Assembly: GCA_963922205.1 (NCBI GenBank) | Contig: CAWUHX010000219.1 | Location: 372,001-436,000 of the forward strand | Length of the DNA: 64,000 nt | Direction: 5' to 3' | Source of the DNA: Romanomermis culicivorax | Lineage: Eukaryota > Nematoda > Enoplea > Mermithida > Mermithidae | Shown here: positions 28,701 to 35,764 of the stretch, piece after piece | Position numbering within the stretch: position 1 is the stretch's first letter | How the letters are laid out: every line of letters starts with the position of its first letter | Translations under genes and position numbers: made by a program | The notes under the pieces: model-generated | Told to the model about the DNA's origin: nothing | Databases searched by the model: none | What the model saw: the letters and a program-made list of their open reading frames with translations, nothing else

Positions 28701-31700
28701 ATGAAGCTTTTGGATTGCTTTTACGTTGAGAAAGGAATAATCACTTCAAAAAGTTTGACGTATTGATCTTTCTCAAAAAATGTGTCAAGGGAAAAATGTG
28801 AATCTTCATTAAATATCAAGATGGAATATTGATGATTACCAATTAAAACATGAGATAATACGTTTAAGATGATTAAAACTATTAAAGATTAAATGATAAA
28901 TGAAGGTAGACATGTTAGAAGCAGCGCCTGAGCTAGGAAATAAATAATAATGCTGAAAATTTTGAGATTATGACCTTCTAAAATGCACCAAAATCATACA
29001 TGTAACGGAGCTCCGAGGTCTGGGGGGGGTGGTTGGAGCACTTTTTGGGGGCCGGGGGTCAGTAATTCCCAAAATTTTGGAGGGAGGGGTCCCTGAAGGA
29101 AAAAAAAATCGATTTTTTCCATGAAAAATGTCGGAAAACGGTTTAAAAAGTAGTAATTTTTGTCTAAAAAATGATAAGATTATGTACTTATGGCGCGAAG
29201 CGCCGAAAAAATTGACGTTCTTGACCATTTTTTGTTCAAAAATTGACATTTTTCATAGAAAAAATGGCATTTTTCAGTATTTTTCCGACTAAAACTATGG
29301 GGGTCCCAAGGGCTACCATATGGCTAGCCATAGGATTGGAAAATTCTGGGGGGCGGTCGCCCAATGGCTAGCCATATGGTCGACGATTTCTGGGGGGGGG
29401 GGGGGGTTCCCATAGCACTTCCCCCCCCCCCCAATTACATGTATGACCAAAATACATCTTTTCTGTATCCGATATGATCAAACACATGACTCAAAAAATT
29501 CTGACAAGCCATTCTTGCTTGTTAGACTGAAATTCTACAAGCCATTTTGTCAGTCCAACAAGCCACGGCTTGTAAAAGGCTAAAAAAAACTATGCATACA
29601 CCTACCTGGGTAACGGTTTTCATTTTGTACCCGGGTAATTCGGGTACCCGGTGTGAAGTTCTACGTATGGGCCTGTTATACTTGCACCTACCTGACTGTA
29701 GGGTAACACATTCAGCTGAAGAGATACGAAAATTCACCTTTCTGTAGTAATTCCCATTTGTTACAAATCTATGCCAATACAAAATGATACATAAGCATTT
29801 TTTGTAATATATTTATGATTTCTCTATTTTTGCTTAAAACCGGGCGTGTTCGTTCAGCCATATAGACGCATAGTTCAGTTTTTGTTTTTAATTTTGATGA
29901 CGTGCCAAAAATCTAATTGATGAAAAATCTGTCTTCTGCTGCATTTGGTTACAACTTTCATTTGTGAATCTTTTGCGGAAAAATTTTCTAGTTTCGTATT
30001 GATGAAGATGCGAGATTACTTATGAAGATATATAAGTGAAATACCGTATATTACAGCAGAGAAGAAGCCAAGACGACTTTTTCGAGTAATAAAATACTAT
30101 AAAATGCAAAAACAAAACAATTTAACACCAAAAACTATAAAATACTAACAACATTATAAAATGCCAAAAATCCATAACAGGCAAAAAACTAGCGATGCCA
30201 ACTGCTTTGCCAGTGCTAACCTAACGTGCTTTTTTTATCTGTAATTCTGTACACTTTTATACTGTTCTCAATGTTGCCTTTTTATAAATGTGCAATATTC
30301 ACTATCCTGATTTTTGCACATTAACATTTTTGAATGTGGTGCAATAATAAGTTCTGAATAATAGCTAATTCAAATCATTCTGCTGTTAACTGGAAATTTT
30401 AAACATTTTGAAGACCAACTTAAAATACAACTAAAAAAGAGTACTTGTAGGTTATACTCTCTCCGCACGCCTAAGCATAAGCCTGAGCCTAAGCATAGGT
30501 CTAAACTTAAGACTAAGCCTATGCCTAAGCCTGAGCCTAAGCCTAAGCCTAAACCTAAGCCTAAGCCTAAGCCTAATCCTACTTCTAAGCCTAAGCCTAA
30601 GACTAAGCCTATGCCTAGCCTGGGCCTAAGCCTAAGCCTAAGCCTAATCCTAATTCGTCTCAGTCCAAGCCTAAGACTAAGCCTATGCCTAAGCCTGAGC
30701 CTAAGCCTAAGCCTAAGCGTAAGCATAAGCATAAGCATAAGCATAAGCATAAGCCTAAGCCTAAGCCTAAGCCTAAGCCTAAGCCTAAGCCTAAGTCTAA
30801 GCCTAAGCCTAAGCCTAAGCCTAAGCCTAGGCCTAGAATCGAAGACAGTTCACCGATCATTAGATGGCCCAAATCTTGTGGGCATTGAAAAAATTCATGT
30901 TCGTATATAAGAAGTGATTATCATGAAAAAGATAACAAATTCCATAGCTAAATATATGATTTTCATTCAACAATAAGTGATTTGCTCTTAAAAATCTGTC
31001 ATGTTCACATTAAAATTGATCAGTTTTATAACTTATGACCTTTTTAAATACAAAAAAAATCATTTTTACAAAAGAAAGAATCAAGAAATAGAATCAAGTC
31101 AGGAATTTTCGAAAGAGGTTGGAATTCTCTGGGAGGTCAGCTAGTATTCTGCTGACAGCCAACCTAAATTCTGTCCAGAGTGCTTATTTGAGACCATGGC
31201 TGAAATGGAATAGTGGCTGAAGGGCCACAGGACCTATCGTTTTCTGTCAAACATTGCTCGATAATTTTCATGTGCCCCAGTTGCCAGTGTATCAGGCGAA
31301 AATTTACTTATTTTTGTTTGCCTGCTAGAAAAAGGTTGTTGCCTGAAAAACTCGAAATGCTAGCATATTTGTCCAAAAATTTGAATACCGAGAGAGAGTT
31401 CTTTAATAACCCTGCATTATTTGGTTATTTACTTGCATATTATGATGAAAATGAATCGATTTTAACATCATGTGGTATTTTTTGTATTGTGTATATTGTG
31501 CATATGTACGTATTGTGCATATAATATTCAAATAATAAAATAACTATTAAAAATATGCAAAAAAAAATTTTCTGACACCAAAAAATGCAATTCTGACTCA
31601 ATAAAATGAGCAAAAAAGCTATCCTAACACCATAAAATGGACAGAAAAAGTTATTCCGACTCAATAAAATGGAGAAAAAAATATATTCTGATCCCATAAA

Positions 31701-34117
31701 ATAGACAAAAAAGCTATTTCGACTCCATAAAATTGGCAAAAAAACAATTCTGACTCCATAAAATGGACGAAAACGCTATTTTAATTCCATGATATGAACA
31801 AAAAAATATTCTGGCAGCAAAAAATGGACAAATAAACTTATTCTGGCGCAATAAAATTAGATAAAAAAATATTCTTACTCAATAAGACAGACAAAAAGCT
31901 TTCTGAGCTCAAAAAATAAGTAAAAAGCTATTCCGGCTCGATATAATGGACAAAAGAGCTATTCTGTATCCATGAAATGAACAGAAAATCTATTATGGCT
32001 CCAATAAATGGACAGAGAAAATTTTCTGACCCCGAAAAACTGTAAAAAAGCTATTCTGACTTCATATGATGGACAAAAAGACTTTTCCTGACCCATTAAA
32101 ATGAAAAAAATAGTCTAGCCCCATAAAATAGACAAAAAACCTTTTTTGACTCCAAAAATGGACAAAAAATCTCATTCTGACTCATTAAAATGAACAAAAA
32201 AACTTATTTTGACGCAATAAAATAGACAAAAAAGCTTTTATAACTCCGAAAAGTGAGTACAAAGGCTATTGTGATGCCATAAAAAGGACAAATAAACAAT
32301 TGTGACTTCATAAAGTAGACAGAAATGGTTATTCTGACTCATAAAACGGACAAAAAGCGCTATTCTGACACAACAAAATGGACAAAAAAGATTTTCTTAC
32401 TTCATCAAATGGACAAAACAAACTATTCTGACTTCATAGAATAGACAAAAAAGTCTATTCTGACTTCGTGAAACTGACAAAAAAGATTTTCTGACTCCAA
32501 AACATGAGTAGAAAAGCCATTCTGATTCCATAAAATAGATACCCCTAACAACTTGACCAACCCTATACCCAAATCCCCCCTAACGTGGAAAACTTAAAAA
32601 ATTGGCAAAAAAGTGTTTTTTTTGCCTTTTTTTGGGAAAATTTTTGACTTTTTTTCGAACCCCCGCCCAAAAAAAATTCGGGTTTACACACCCCCATATG
32701 GTCGGGCCCTTACAGGTATGCTTCGTAGAATGGACAAAGAAGCAATTCCCTTATTTTAAGTTTTAACTTTTTTGTTCATAAAATAAGGAAAATTTATTCT
32801 AAGGAATAAATCATAAAAAAAGAGTCTCAGAAATCACATGCACTGTACCTGAATTGATTGTATATCGGTATCCCGAATGTATCCTTATGCCGAATAATCT
32901 AATAATCCTCGGTATCCTGAAAACTTGCAATTTTATTCTTTATTTCATCACTTTGACTGATTACACATTTTTTGTCTACGTTGTACACTCTCATTTTGCC
33001 TAAAAATTTGTGTTGAGGGCTGATGTTTAGGCTTAGGCTTACATTCAGGCTTAGACTTAAGCTTAAGCTTAAGCTTAGGCTTAGACCTAGGTTTAGGCTT
33101 GGACTTAGGTTTAGGCTTAGGCTTAAGCTTAGGCTTAACCTTAGGCTTAGGCTCAGGCTTAGACTTAAGCTTAGGCTTAGGCTTAGGCTTAGGCTCAGGC
33201 TTAAGCTTAGGCTCAGGCTTAAGCGTAGGCTAAGGCTAAAACTAAGGCTTAAGCTTAAGCTTAGGCTTAGACTTAGGTTTAGGCTTGGGCTTAGGTTTAG
33301 GCTTAAGCTTAGGCTTAGGCTTAGGCTTAGGCTTAGGCTTAGGCTTAAGCTTAGGCTAAGGCTAAGGCTTAAGCTTAAGCTTAGGCTTAGACTTAGGTTT
33401 AGGCTTGGGCTTAGGATTAGACTCAGGCTTAAGCTTAGGCTTAGGCTCAGGCTTAGGCTTTGACTTAAGCTTAGGCTTAGGCTTAGGCTTAGGCTTAAGC
33501 TTAGGCTTAGGCTTAGGCTTAGGCTTAGGTTCAGGCTTAGACTCAGGCTTAGGTGTAGGCTTAGGCTCAGGCTTAAGCATAAGCTCTGACATTATTCAGA
33601 GTACCCAAACGTTCTGTCTACAGAGAAATTTTTTTAATTGTATAACACTCTACGGGATACTGAAACATTCAGGATACGGATACATACGGGATACCGAGTC
33701 ATTCGGTACACCGATAAGAATAAATCTTCTTTCGAAGTATATTTTTTTCTCTCCAACTTACCTACCACGTTTGTCGCTCCATTTTGACCTTGATTATTGT
33801 TGCCCGACAATCCATACTTTTCTTTCAATAATTTTTTCAAACGACCCATAATTTCCCGGACTTGTCGTTGCTCTTGTACAATTTCCAGACGTTTTTTGTC
33901 GTAATAGGCCGTCAACGCATCGTCTAAACTTTTCGAATTACGCTCCGAATTTGCATATTCCGTCGTAAATGTATGCTTTATATCCTAAAAATCCAAAAAT
34001 TAACATATTAAAATGATAGGTAAAATTTAAACTTACCTTCAATAGTAAACTTTTCGAATAGACTATAACAGTTATCAGGGACCAAATTATGTAGAAAACG
34101 AGATTATTTTTTGACAT
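7584..34117 (-). CDS. secreted astacin metalloprotease with EGF and CUB domains (NAS-type), 11-exon model
   Basis: Zinc endopeptidase of the astacin family (M12A), secreted and matured by prodomain removal. Exons (minus strand): 34117-34037, 33984-33766, 22904-22814, 22608-22450, 22395-22184, 18191-17970, 13613-13487, 13422-13243, 10495-10386, 10310-10177, 7710-7584. All splice phases agree, giving about 553 codons. Approximate residues: signal peptide 1-21; prodomain to about 160, ending in RIRRKRKF, a furin-like site; zinc motif [12 protein letters not shown] 260-271; Met-turn SIMHY 315-319; [10 protein letters not shown] before the domain end; EGF-like module with [19 protein letters not shown] about 371-430; CUB about 431-552 with [18 protein letters not shown] and RFCC. 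Known for the family: three His bind Zn and Glu is catalytic; all are present. Least certain: the exon 2 donor (GTAGGT at 33765, or GTAAGT at 33761, which would break phase), the exon 6 donor, and possible further exons. The start is the ATG at 34117, followed by a hydrophobic leader. Confidence 0.85.
8046..8957. repeat. foldback element with AACAGCGATTCTC subrepeat arms
   Basis: Left arm 8046-8140 is a run of units like CAGCGATTCTCAAAA. Right arm 8869-8957 is the inverted run (AGAATCGCTGTATTGAG and similar). The 0.7 kb centre shows no transposase. Confidence 0.7.
8960..10100. other. gap between foldback element and CUB exons; no gene seen
   Basis: Intron 10 sequence of the astacin gene. A GC-richer block at 9440-9740 looks like an old repeat but matches nothing else in the window. 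Confidence 0.4.
10177..10310 (-). CDS. astacin gene exon 10: middle of CUB domain
   Basis: Encodes [20 protein letters not shown] and [11 protein letters not shown]. Acceptor TTTCTACAG. It is 134 nt, the same size and phase as the plus-strand exon at 60-193, which supports a paralogous pair. Confidence 0.85.
10386..10495 (-). CDS. astacin gene exon 9: first part of CUB domain
   Basis: Encodes [11 protein letters not shown] and [20 protein letters not shown], with the SPNYP and CxW signatures of CUB domains. Donor GAA|GTAAGT; 110 nt. Confidence 0.85.
10810..11247 (+). mobile_element. MITE, CATGTAA family, copy 1
   Basis: 438 bp bounded by TA dinucleotides with terminal inverted repeats CATGTAACGG and CCAATTACATG. 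It contains G-runs, TTATGGCGCGAAGCGCCGA and palindromes around ATGGCTAGCCAT. Two more copies lie at 11499-11948 and 28999-29441. It has no coding capacity and fits a non-autonomous TA-inserting DNA transposon. Confidence 0.8.
11499..11948 (+). mobile_element. MITE, CATGTAA family, copy 2
   Basis: 450 bp, same ends and order as copies 1 and 3 but more diverged (CATGTAATGG start). The inner TTGACATTTTTCATTAAAAAA unit is duplicated. Flanked by TA. Confidence 0.75.
11955..12790. repeat. foldback element with CCACTATAGC-type subrepeat arms
   Basis: Left arm 11957-12010 (CACTACTGCCACTGTACTGC) pairs with right arm 12668-12790 (GGTGGCTGTAGTGAGACAGTG-like units). It is the same subrepeat family as the outer arms at 23140-24710. 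Confidence 0.55.
12800..13240. other. intron 8 sequence, nothing recognised
   Basis: Between the foldback element and the EGF exon, just downstream of the exon 8 donor. No further feature is supported. Confidence 0.4.
13243..13422 (-). CDS. astacin gene exon 8: EGF-like module
   Basis: Cysteine pattern with [12 protein letters not shown] and [15 protein letters not shown], a standard EGF-like fold after an astacin domain. 180 nt, phase 1 in and out. Confidence 0.85.
13487..13613 (-). CDS. astacin gene exon 7: C-terminal part of catalytic domain
   Basis: Encodes [20 protein letters not shown] followed by YCS, the canonical end of an astacin domain. Acceptor AAATTTAG; donor G|GTATGA. 127 nt. 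Confidence 0.85.
13630..14459. other. intron 6 sequence next to exon 7, nothing recognised
   Basis: Mixed sequence upstream of the exon 7 acceptor. The 147-codon plus-strand frame at 14037-14480 has no family features and is not called. Confidence 0.4.
14800..14945 (+). repeat. partial SINE-A copy followed by a perfect hairpin
   Basis: GACCGAGCCTAACTTTTACTG and GCAGGAAAAGG match the tail of the SINE units at 56548-56960. At 14914-14938 a perfect inverted repeat of 11 bp (GGATGGTTCAA / TTGAACCATCC) surrounds a 3-nt loop. Confidence 0.6.
14950..15025 (+). repeat. tRNA-like SINE head
   Basis: Contains GTTAGGTAGCACATCTGTCTTGCATGC (in the A-box to anticodon region) and GGGTTCGAGTGC (B box). No closed acceptor stem, so a SINE remnant rather than a tRNA gene. 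Confidence 0.5.
15560..15650 (+). repeat. tRNA-like SINE head
   Basis: CTGGCTCAGTTAGCACAG (A-box region) and AGGGGTTCGAGCCCCTT (T-arm with B box) are clear. The anticodon arm is disturbed. Confidence 0.55.
15712..15812. repeat. GGTACCC / AAAGACCT short tandem and inverted repeat
   Basis: ACCTGGGTACCCTAAAG units repeat directly and then reverse (CTTTAGGGTACCCAGGT). Related to the ACCCGGGTA strings at 16441-16560, 27760-27838 and 29606-29660. Confidence 0.7.
16441..16560. repeat. ACCCGGGTA palindromic repeat cluster
   Basis: Multiple ACCCGGGTACCCG and TACCCGAAATACCCGG units, closing with GGTGTGAGGCACC. With 15712-15812 it bounds about 0.85 kb in inverted fashion. Confidence 0.65.
16846..16925 (-). 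repeat. tRNA-like SINE head (TGT loop)
   Basis: Minus strand reads GGCTTGATTAGTGCAATTGA, CTGCCTTGTAAGCAG (4-bp stem and 7-nt loop with TGT at anticodon positions) and TGGTTCGAGTCCC. A close relative at 17105-17180 lacks the stem. Confidence 0.55.
17105..17180 (-). repeat. tRNA-like SINE head, degenerate
   Basis: Minus strand CTGCCTTATATTCAG and CAGTTCGAGCC mirror the 16846-16925 unit with a broken anticodon arm. Confidence 0.45.
17200..17950. other. intron 6 sequence, nothing recognised
   Basis: Unique AT-rich sequence just downstream of the zinc-site exon. Confidence 0.4.
17970..18191 (-). CDS. astacin gene exon 6: zinc site and Met-turn
   Basis: Begins [20 protein letters not shown] (zinc-binding His residues and catalytic Glu) and contains DFGSIMHY (Met-turn). 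Acceptor TTTTTACAG. The exact donor near 17970-17955 is unclear: GAA|GTT or GTT|GTG both keep phase 0. Confidence 0.9.
18595..18780 (-). repeat. interstitial telomere-type array (TTAGGC)n, degenerate
   Basis: Plus strand shows CCTAAG repeats with variants such as CCTAGG and CCTAAT, equal to TTAGGC on the minus strand, the nematode telomere unit. Confidence 0.9.
18800..20600. other. intron 5 sequence, nothing recognised
   Basis: AT-rich intron with no coding or repeat match elsewhere in the window. Confidence 0.4.
20755..21000. repeat. TTTTTTCCTCATTT repeat cluster
   Basis: Several AAAATTTTTTTCCTCAT units and an inverted AATGAGGAAAAAAATTG. A second cluster with GAGAACC and ACCCAAAATTTTTTTCCTC occurs at 21800-21905. 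Confidence 0.45.
21905..22140 (+). repeat. tRNA-derived SINE-B
   Basis: TAGTGGATAGCGC (A-box-like) and CAGAGTTAAAACCCC (B-box-like), then CACTCCAGTCGAAATTTGG and a tail with GCATTTCACCATTTTTATG. The same body occurs at 27040-27300. It lies about 40 bp inside intron 5, next to exon 5. Confidence 0.65.
22184..22395 (-). CDS. astacin gene exon 5: N-terminal half of catalytic domain
   Basis: Encodes [15 protein letters not shown] and [16 protein letters not shown], both typical of astacins ahead of the zinc motif. Acceptor TTTTCAG; donor AAA|GTAATG at 22183. A SINE begins only about 40 bp into the next intron. Confidence 0.85.
22450..22608 (-). CDS. astacin gene exon 4: end of prodomain, furin-like site, mature N-terminus
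   Basis: Encodes [13 protein letters not shown], then RIRRKRKF, then the start of the mature protease ([17 protein letters not shown]). 159 nt between an ATTCCAG acceptor and a GTAATT donor. Confidence 0.8.
22814..22904 (-). CDS. astacin gene exon 3: prodomain
   Basis: Acceptor TTTTTTTAG|GGG, 91 nt, encoding a polar acidic stretch ending in [10 protein letters not shown] with donor CAGG|GTGAG. Only the phase-0 entry is open throughout. Confidence 0.65.
22975..23105 (+). repeat. dispersed repeat, also at 61883-61996
   Basis: Shared strings are AGCTTCTGCCTGACA, CAGGACTTGTT, ATAGACCCAC-like and ACCAAGATRTTAACTGG. Confidence 0.6.
23140..24710. repeat. nested foldback: two sets of inverted subrepeat arms
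   Basis: Outer arms 23165-23330 and 24541-24700 consist of CTATAGCCACTGTCC-type units. Inner arms 23401-23608 and 24196-24420 consist of about 15-bp units CCTAAAACAGCGTTT / CGGATT, inverted on the right. The centre holds three tandem copies (24040-24195) of a unit with CGGCGCAAAATGAGAGC. No transposase. Confidence 0.75.
24720..26290. other. intron 2 sequence, nothing recognised
   Basis: Long unique stretch between two foldback elements. No supported exon or RNA gene. Confidence 0.4.
26393..27745. repeat. foldback element with ACTTTCTACATC arms, hosting a SINE-B
   Basis: Left arm 26393-26600 (TAGAAAGTACTCCCAAAGC) and right arm 27490-27745 (GTACTTTCTACATCAAGGTG units) are inverted. Further inside, TGCTTAAGCATAGGG (about 26690) pairs with CCCTATGCTTAAGCA (about 26945). 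The same family recurs at 48600-49560. Confidence 0.65.
26985..27300 (+). repeat. SINE-B copy with an extra inverted tail
   Basis: The body at 27040-27290 matches 21905-22140. The preceding 26985-27045 is an inverted copy of its own tail (GGCCTGTACAACCACATAAAA-type), so the unit sits inside a small inverted repeat. Confidence 0.6.
27760..29660. repeat. segment bounded by inverted ACCCGGGTA / CTTCACAC ends
   Basis: Left end has AGAGCTTCACACG and ACCCGGGTACCCG (27748-27838). Right end has GGGTACCCGGTGTGAAG and TTCTACGTATGGG (29606-29675), the inverted match. A MITE copy lies within it. It could be a 1.9 kb non-autonomous element. Confidence 0.45.
28999..29441 (+). mobile_element. MITE, CATGTAA family, copy 3
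   Basis: 443 bp, closest to copy 1. TA-flanked terminal inverted repeats CATGTAACGG and CCAATTACATG, with the same internal palindromes. Confidence 0.8.
30466..30836 (-). repeat. interstitial telomere-type array (TTAGGC on minus strand)
   Basis: About 370 bp of CCTAAG repeats with variants. It encodes long Lys-Pro or Leu-Gly frames that are repeat artefacts. Confidence 0.92.
31560..32545. repeat. degenerate satellite of about 31-33 bp units
   Basis: Roughly 30 units around AAAATGGACAAAAAAGC followed by TATTCTGACTCCAT. It lies between two telomere-type arrays of opposite orientation. Confidence 0.85.
32865..33715 (+). repeat. telomere-type array (TTAGGC, plus strand) inside inverted arms
   Basis: Array 33022-33586 is TTAGGC with AGGCTTAAGC variants. 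It is flanked by inverted arms: CGGTATCCCGAATGTATCC near 32868 and GGATACATACGGGATACCG near 33680. The orientation is opposite to the arrays at 18595 and 30466. Confidence 0.8.
33766..33984 (-). CDS. astacin gene exon 2: prodomain
   Basis: It follows a TTTTTAG acceptor and encodes a charged, helix-prone prodomain segment ([20 protein letters not shown]) followed by an Asn/Gln/Gly-rich linker. The donor GTG|GTAGGT keeps phase 0 into exon 3. The stronger donor 4 nt downstream (GTAAGT) would need an unseen extra exon. Confidence 0.7.
34037..34117 (-). CDS. astacin gene exon 1: start codon and signal peptide
   Basis: ATG at 34117-34115, then a hydrophobic leader ([15 protein letters not shown]) and a canonical AAG|GTAAGT donor at 34036. 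Exon length is 81 nt, phase 0. Confidence 0.75.
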
Positions 34118-34584
34118 ATTCTAAAAATGAAATGGAAAATCGCAAGAATTGTCTATTCACTTTTCGACGGAAACTTTTAAAGAATAATTTTGGAACATTT
34201 TTCACCAATAAATGATAATAAATTGTCGCGTTTTTATTTTCTCATTCTTTTTCCCGCTCCGCATTTAGTATATGAATCGACTATACTGAAACGTTTCTTT
34301 AGGAAAACGCCTATTTGTGAAGAAGAAGGAACCGGTTTTTCTTTGGTCTCGAGATTATTTAGGCGCTTATGCGTTATTTTTTAAGTAAAAGTCAGACGAT
34401 AATGGCTCCAAAAATGACAGAAATGACGTCATTTTCTTCGGGTAGAATATGCCACTTCTTAAACGATTGTGCGTTGACTCAGTCGCCCCGTCATTTCAGC
34501 CGCAATACCATTTGAGCCAGCATGTCATTTAAGCTATAATGTCATTTCTGCCAGCCCTATGACCGATGAAAAAGCCGAAATACT
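34118..34584. other. presumed 5' flank of the astacin gene
   Basis: About 0.5 kb between the astacin start codon and the telomere-type repeat plus LTR. I could not single out a promoter element. Confidence 0.35.
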
Positions 34585-34610
34585 TAGGCCTGAGCCTAGG
34601 CCTAAGCCTA
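34585..34610 (-). repeat. left remnant of the telomere-type array split by the LTR element
   Basis: GGCCTGAGCCTAGGCCTAAG followed by CCTA, ending exactly at the LTR. The array resumes with CCTAAG at 48337. The 4-bp CCTA on both sides fits a target duplication. Confidence 0.8.
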
Positions 34611-35190
34611 TGTTGTATTTGTAATTTTGGCCGGGCGTTGATGAATCGTGGGCAGGATTGGGATTCCAAGGTTGCGTCCTTAATGTACGTGTTTCCCACA
34701 CCCACGTTTACCCGATAACCTAATTACTTGTACTTAAACCCCAACACTAAAATATCCCTCCAATTAAAGAAAGTCAGATTTCCTTAATTGTCTCCCTTAT
34801 TGTGCAAGATCGAAAGGCGAGAGTTTTTCTACCTTTTAATATTACGCAATAAAACACAAAACACTTACGTGCACAAAGCGAAGACGGGCGAGAAGAATAA
34901 TAACACAATAATCTACTCCCACGCACTGGGATGAAACGAGAAAAGGGAGCTGCGTGGTGGGAGGCGGCTAATAATAAACTAGTGGTGGCCAGCGGGGCGC
35001 ACAACTAGTACATATAACAAATAAAAATATAACAACAATGATGAATGAGAGAGACCAGCGCACGTGTACCAACGTGCGCTACAGTAAGACAGCTGCTAGT
35101 GGTCCGTGTTGCTCTCTCCACTTGCCACCTGCAGGCCTCATACGCGCTTTGACAATAATGACGAAAATCGCCGGAAAACACACTACAACA
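34611..35190 (-). repeat. 3' LTR
   Basis: 580 bp with TGTTGTA / TACAACA ends. Partner of 47757-48336, with about 96% identity by eye. Confidence 0.95.
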
Positions 35191-35203
35191 CCCCTCCCCC
35201 CTT
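35191..35203 (-). promoter_or_regulatory. polypurine tract
   Basis: Minus strand AAGGGGGGAGGGG directly abuts the 3' LTR, as expected for the plus-strand primer of LTR elements. Confidence 0.85.
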
Positions 35204-35764
35204 GCAGTAGATCGCCTTAAGCGATCGTCAAGAAATAACGAAAAAAAACATGCAAGGGGAAGGGAACCGCCACTACAGGCTGACACCGGGGTTGCTGATT
35301 GTTCTTCGGTATCACACAGTGGGGCCGGTGGAGTTGTTGGGGTTGTTTGAGCCGATTTTGGAGGCGGCGCATAGGGTGAGACCTCCCGACGCGAGTGCAA
35401 TTAGGGGGGACGTAGGTTCAGCGATGCTGCAGCTTGCGTGGTCACTCCGTCCGTACCGATATACTGGAGCACACCAGCATACAATGCCATACGGATGGGA
35501 GGGTGAGGTCGGCCACTATGAGGGCTGCGACAACAGTGGAATCCGGCGGCAGAGGCAAGGACAAAGAATGGTGCAAGTGGGGGCATGTGGCCGGCCACAG
35601 GCGGTCACCTTACTGTGTGGTCTTAGCATCGGCTGCACGTGTGCTGGAAGTACTAGTACACAAAAATAAAGCACGAAAGAGATTAGAAAATAAACAACCG
35701 GAATAAGGCGAGGTTAATAAAACAAAATACAAAGGAAACAAAATTACTCTACAAAAGCTTCCTT
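35204..35764 (-). other. retrotransposon 3' untranslated region
   Basis: Between the end of the third frame and the PPT. GATCGC and GCGATC (35210-35226) form a short inverted repeat. Plus-strand frames here, for example at 35250-35669, have no recognisable features. Confidence 0.5.

Noticed and set aside
30370-30910. Lys-Pro, Leu-Gly and similar repetitive frames here and at 33023-33592 and 48184-48564
   Set aside because: Translations of TTAGGC/CCTAAG arrays, open in several frames at once.
35250-35669. 139-codon plus-strand frame near the retrotransposon 3' end
   Set aside because: Antisense to the element, GC-rich by chance, no recognisable domain.
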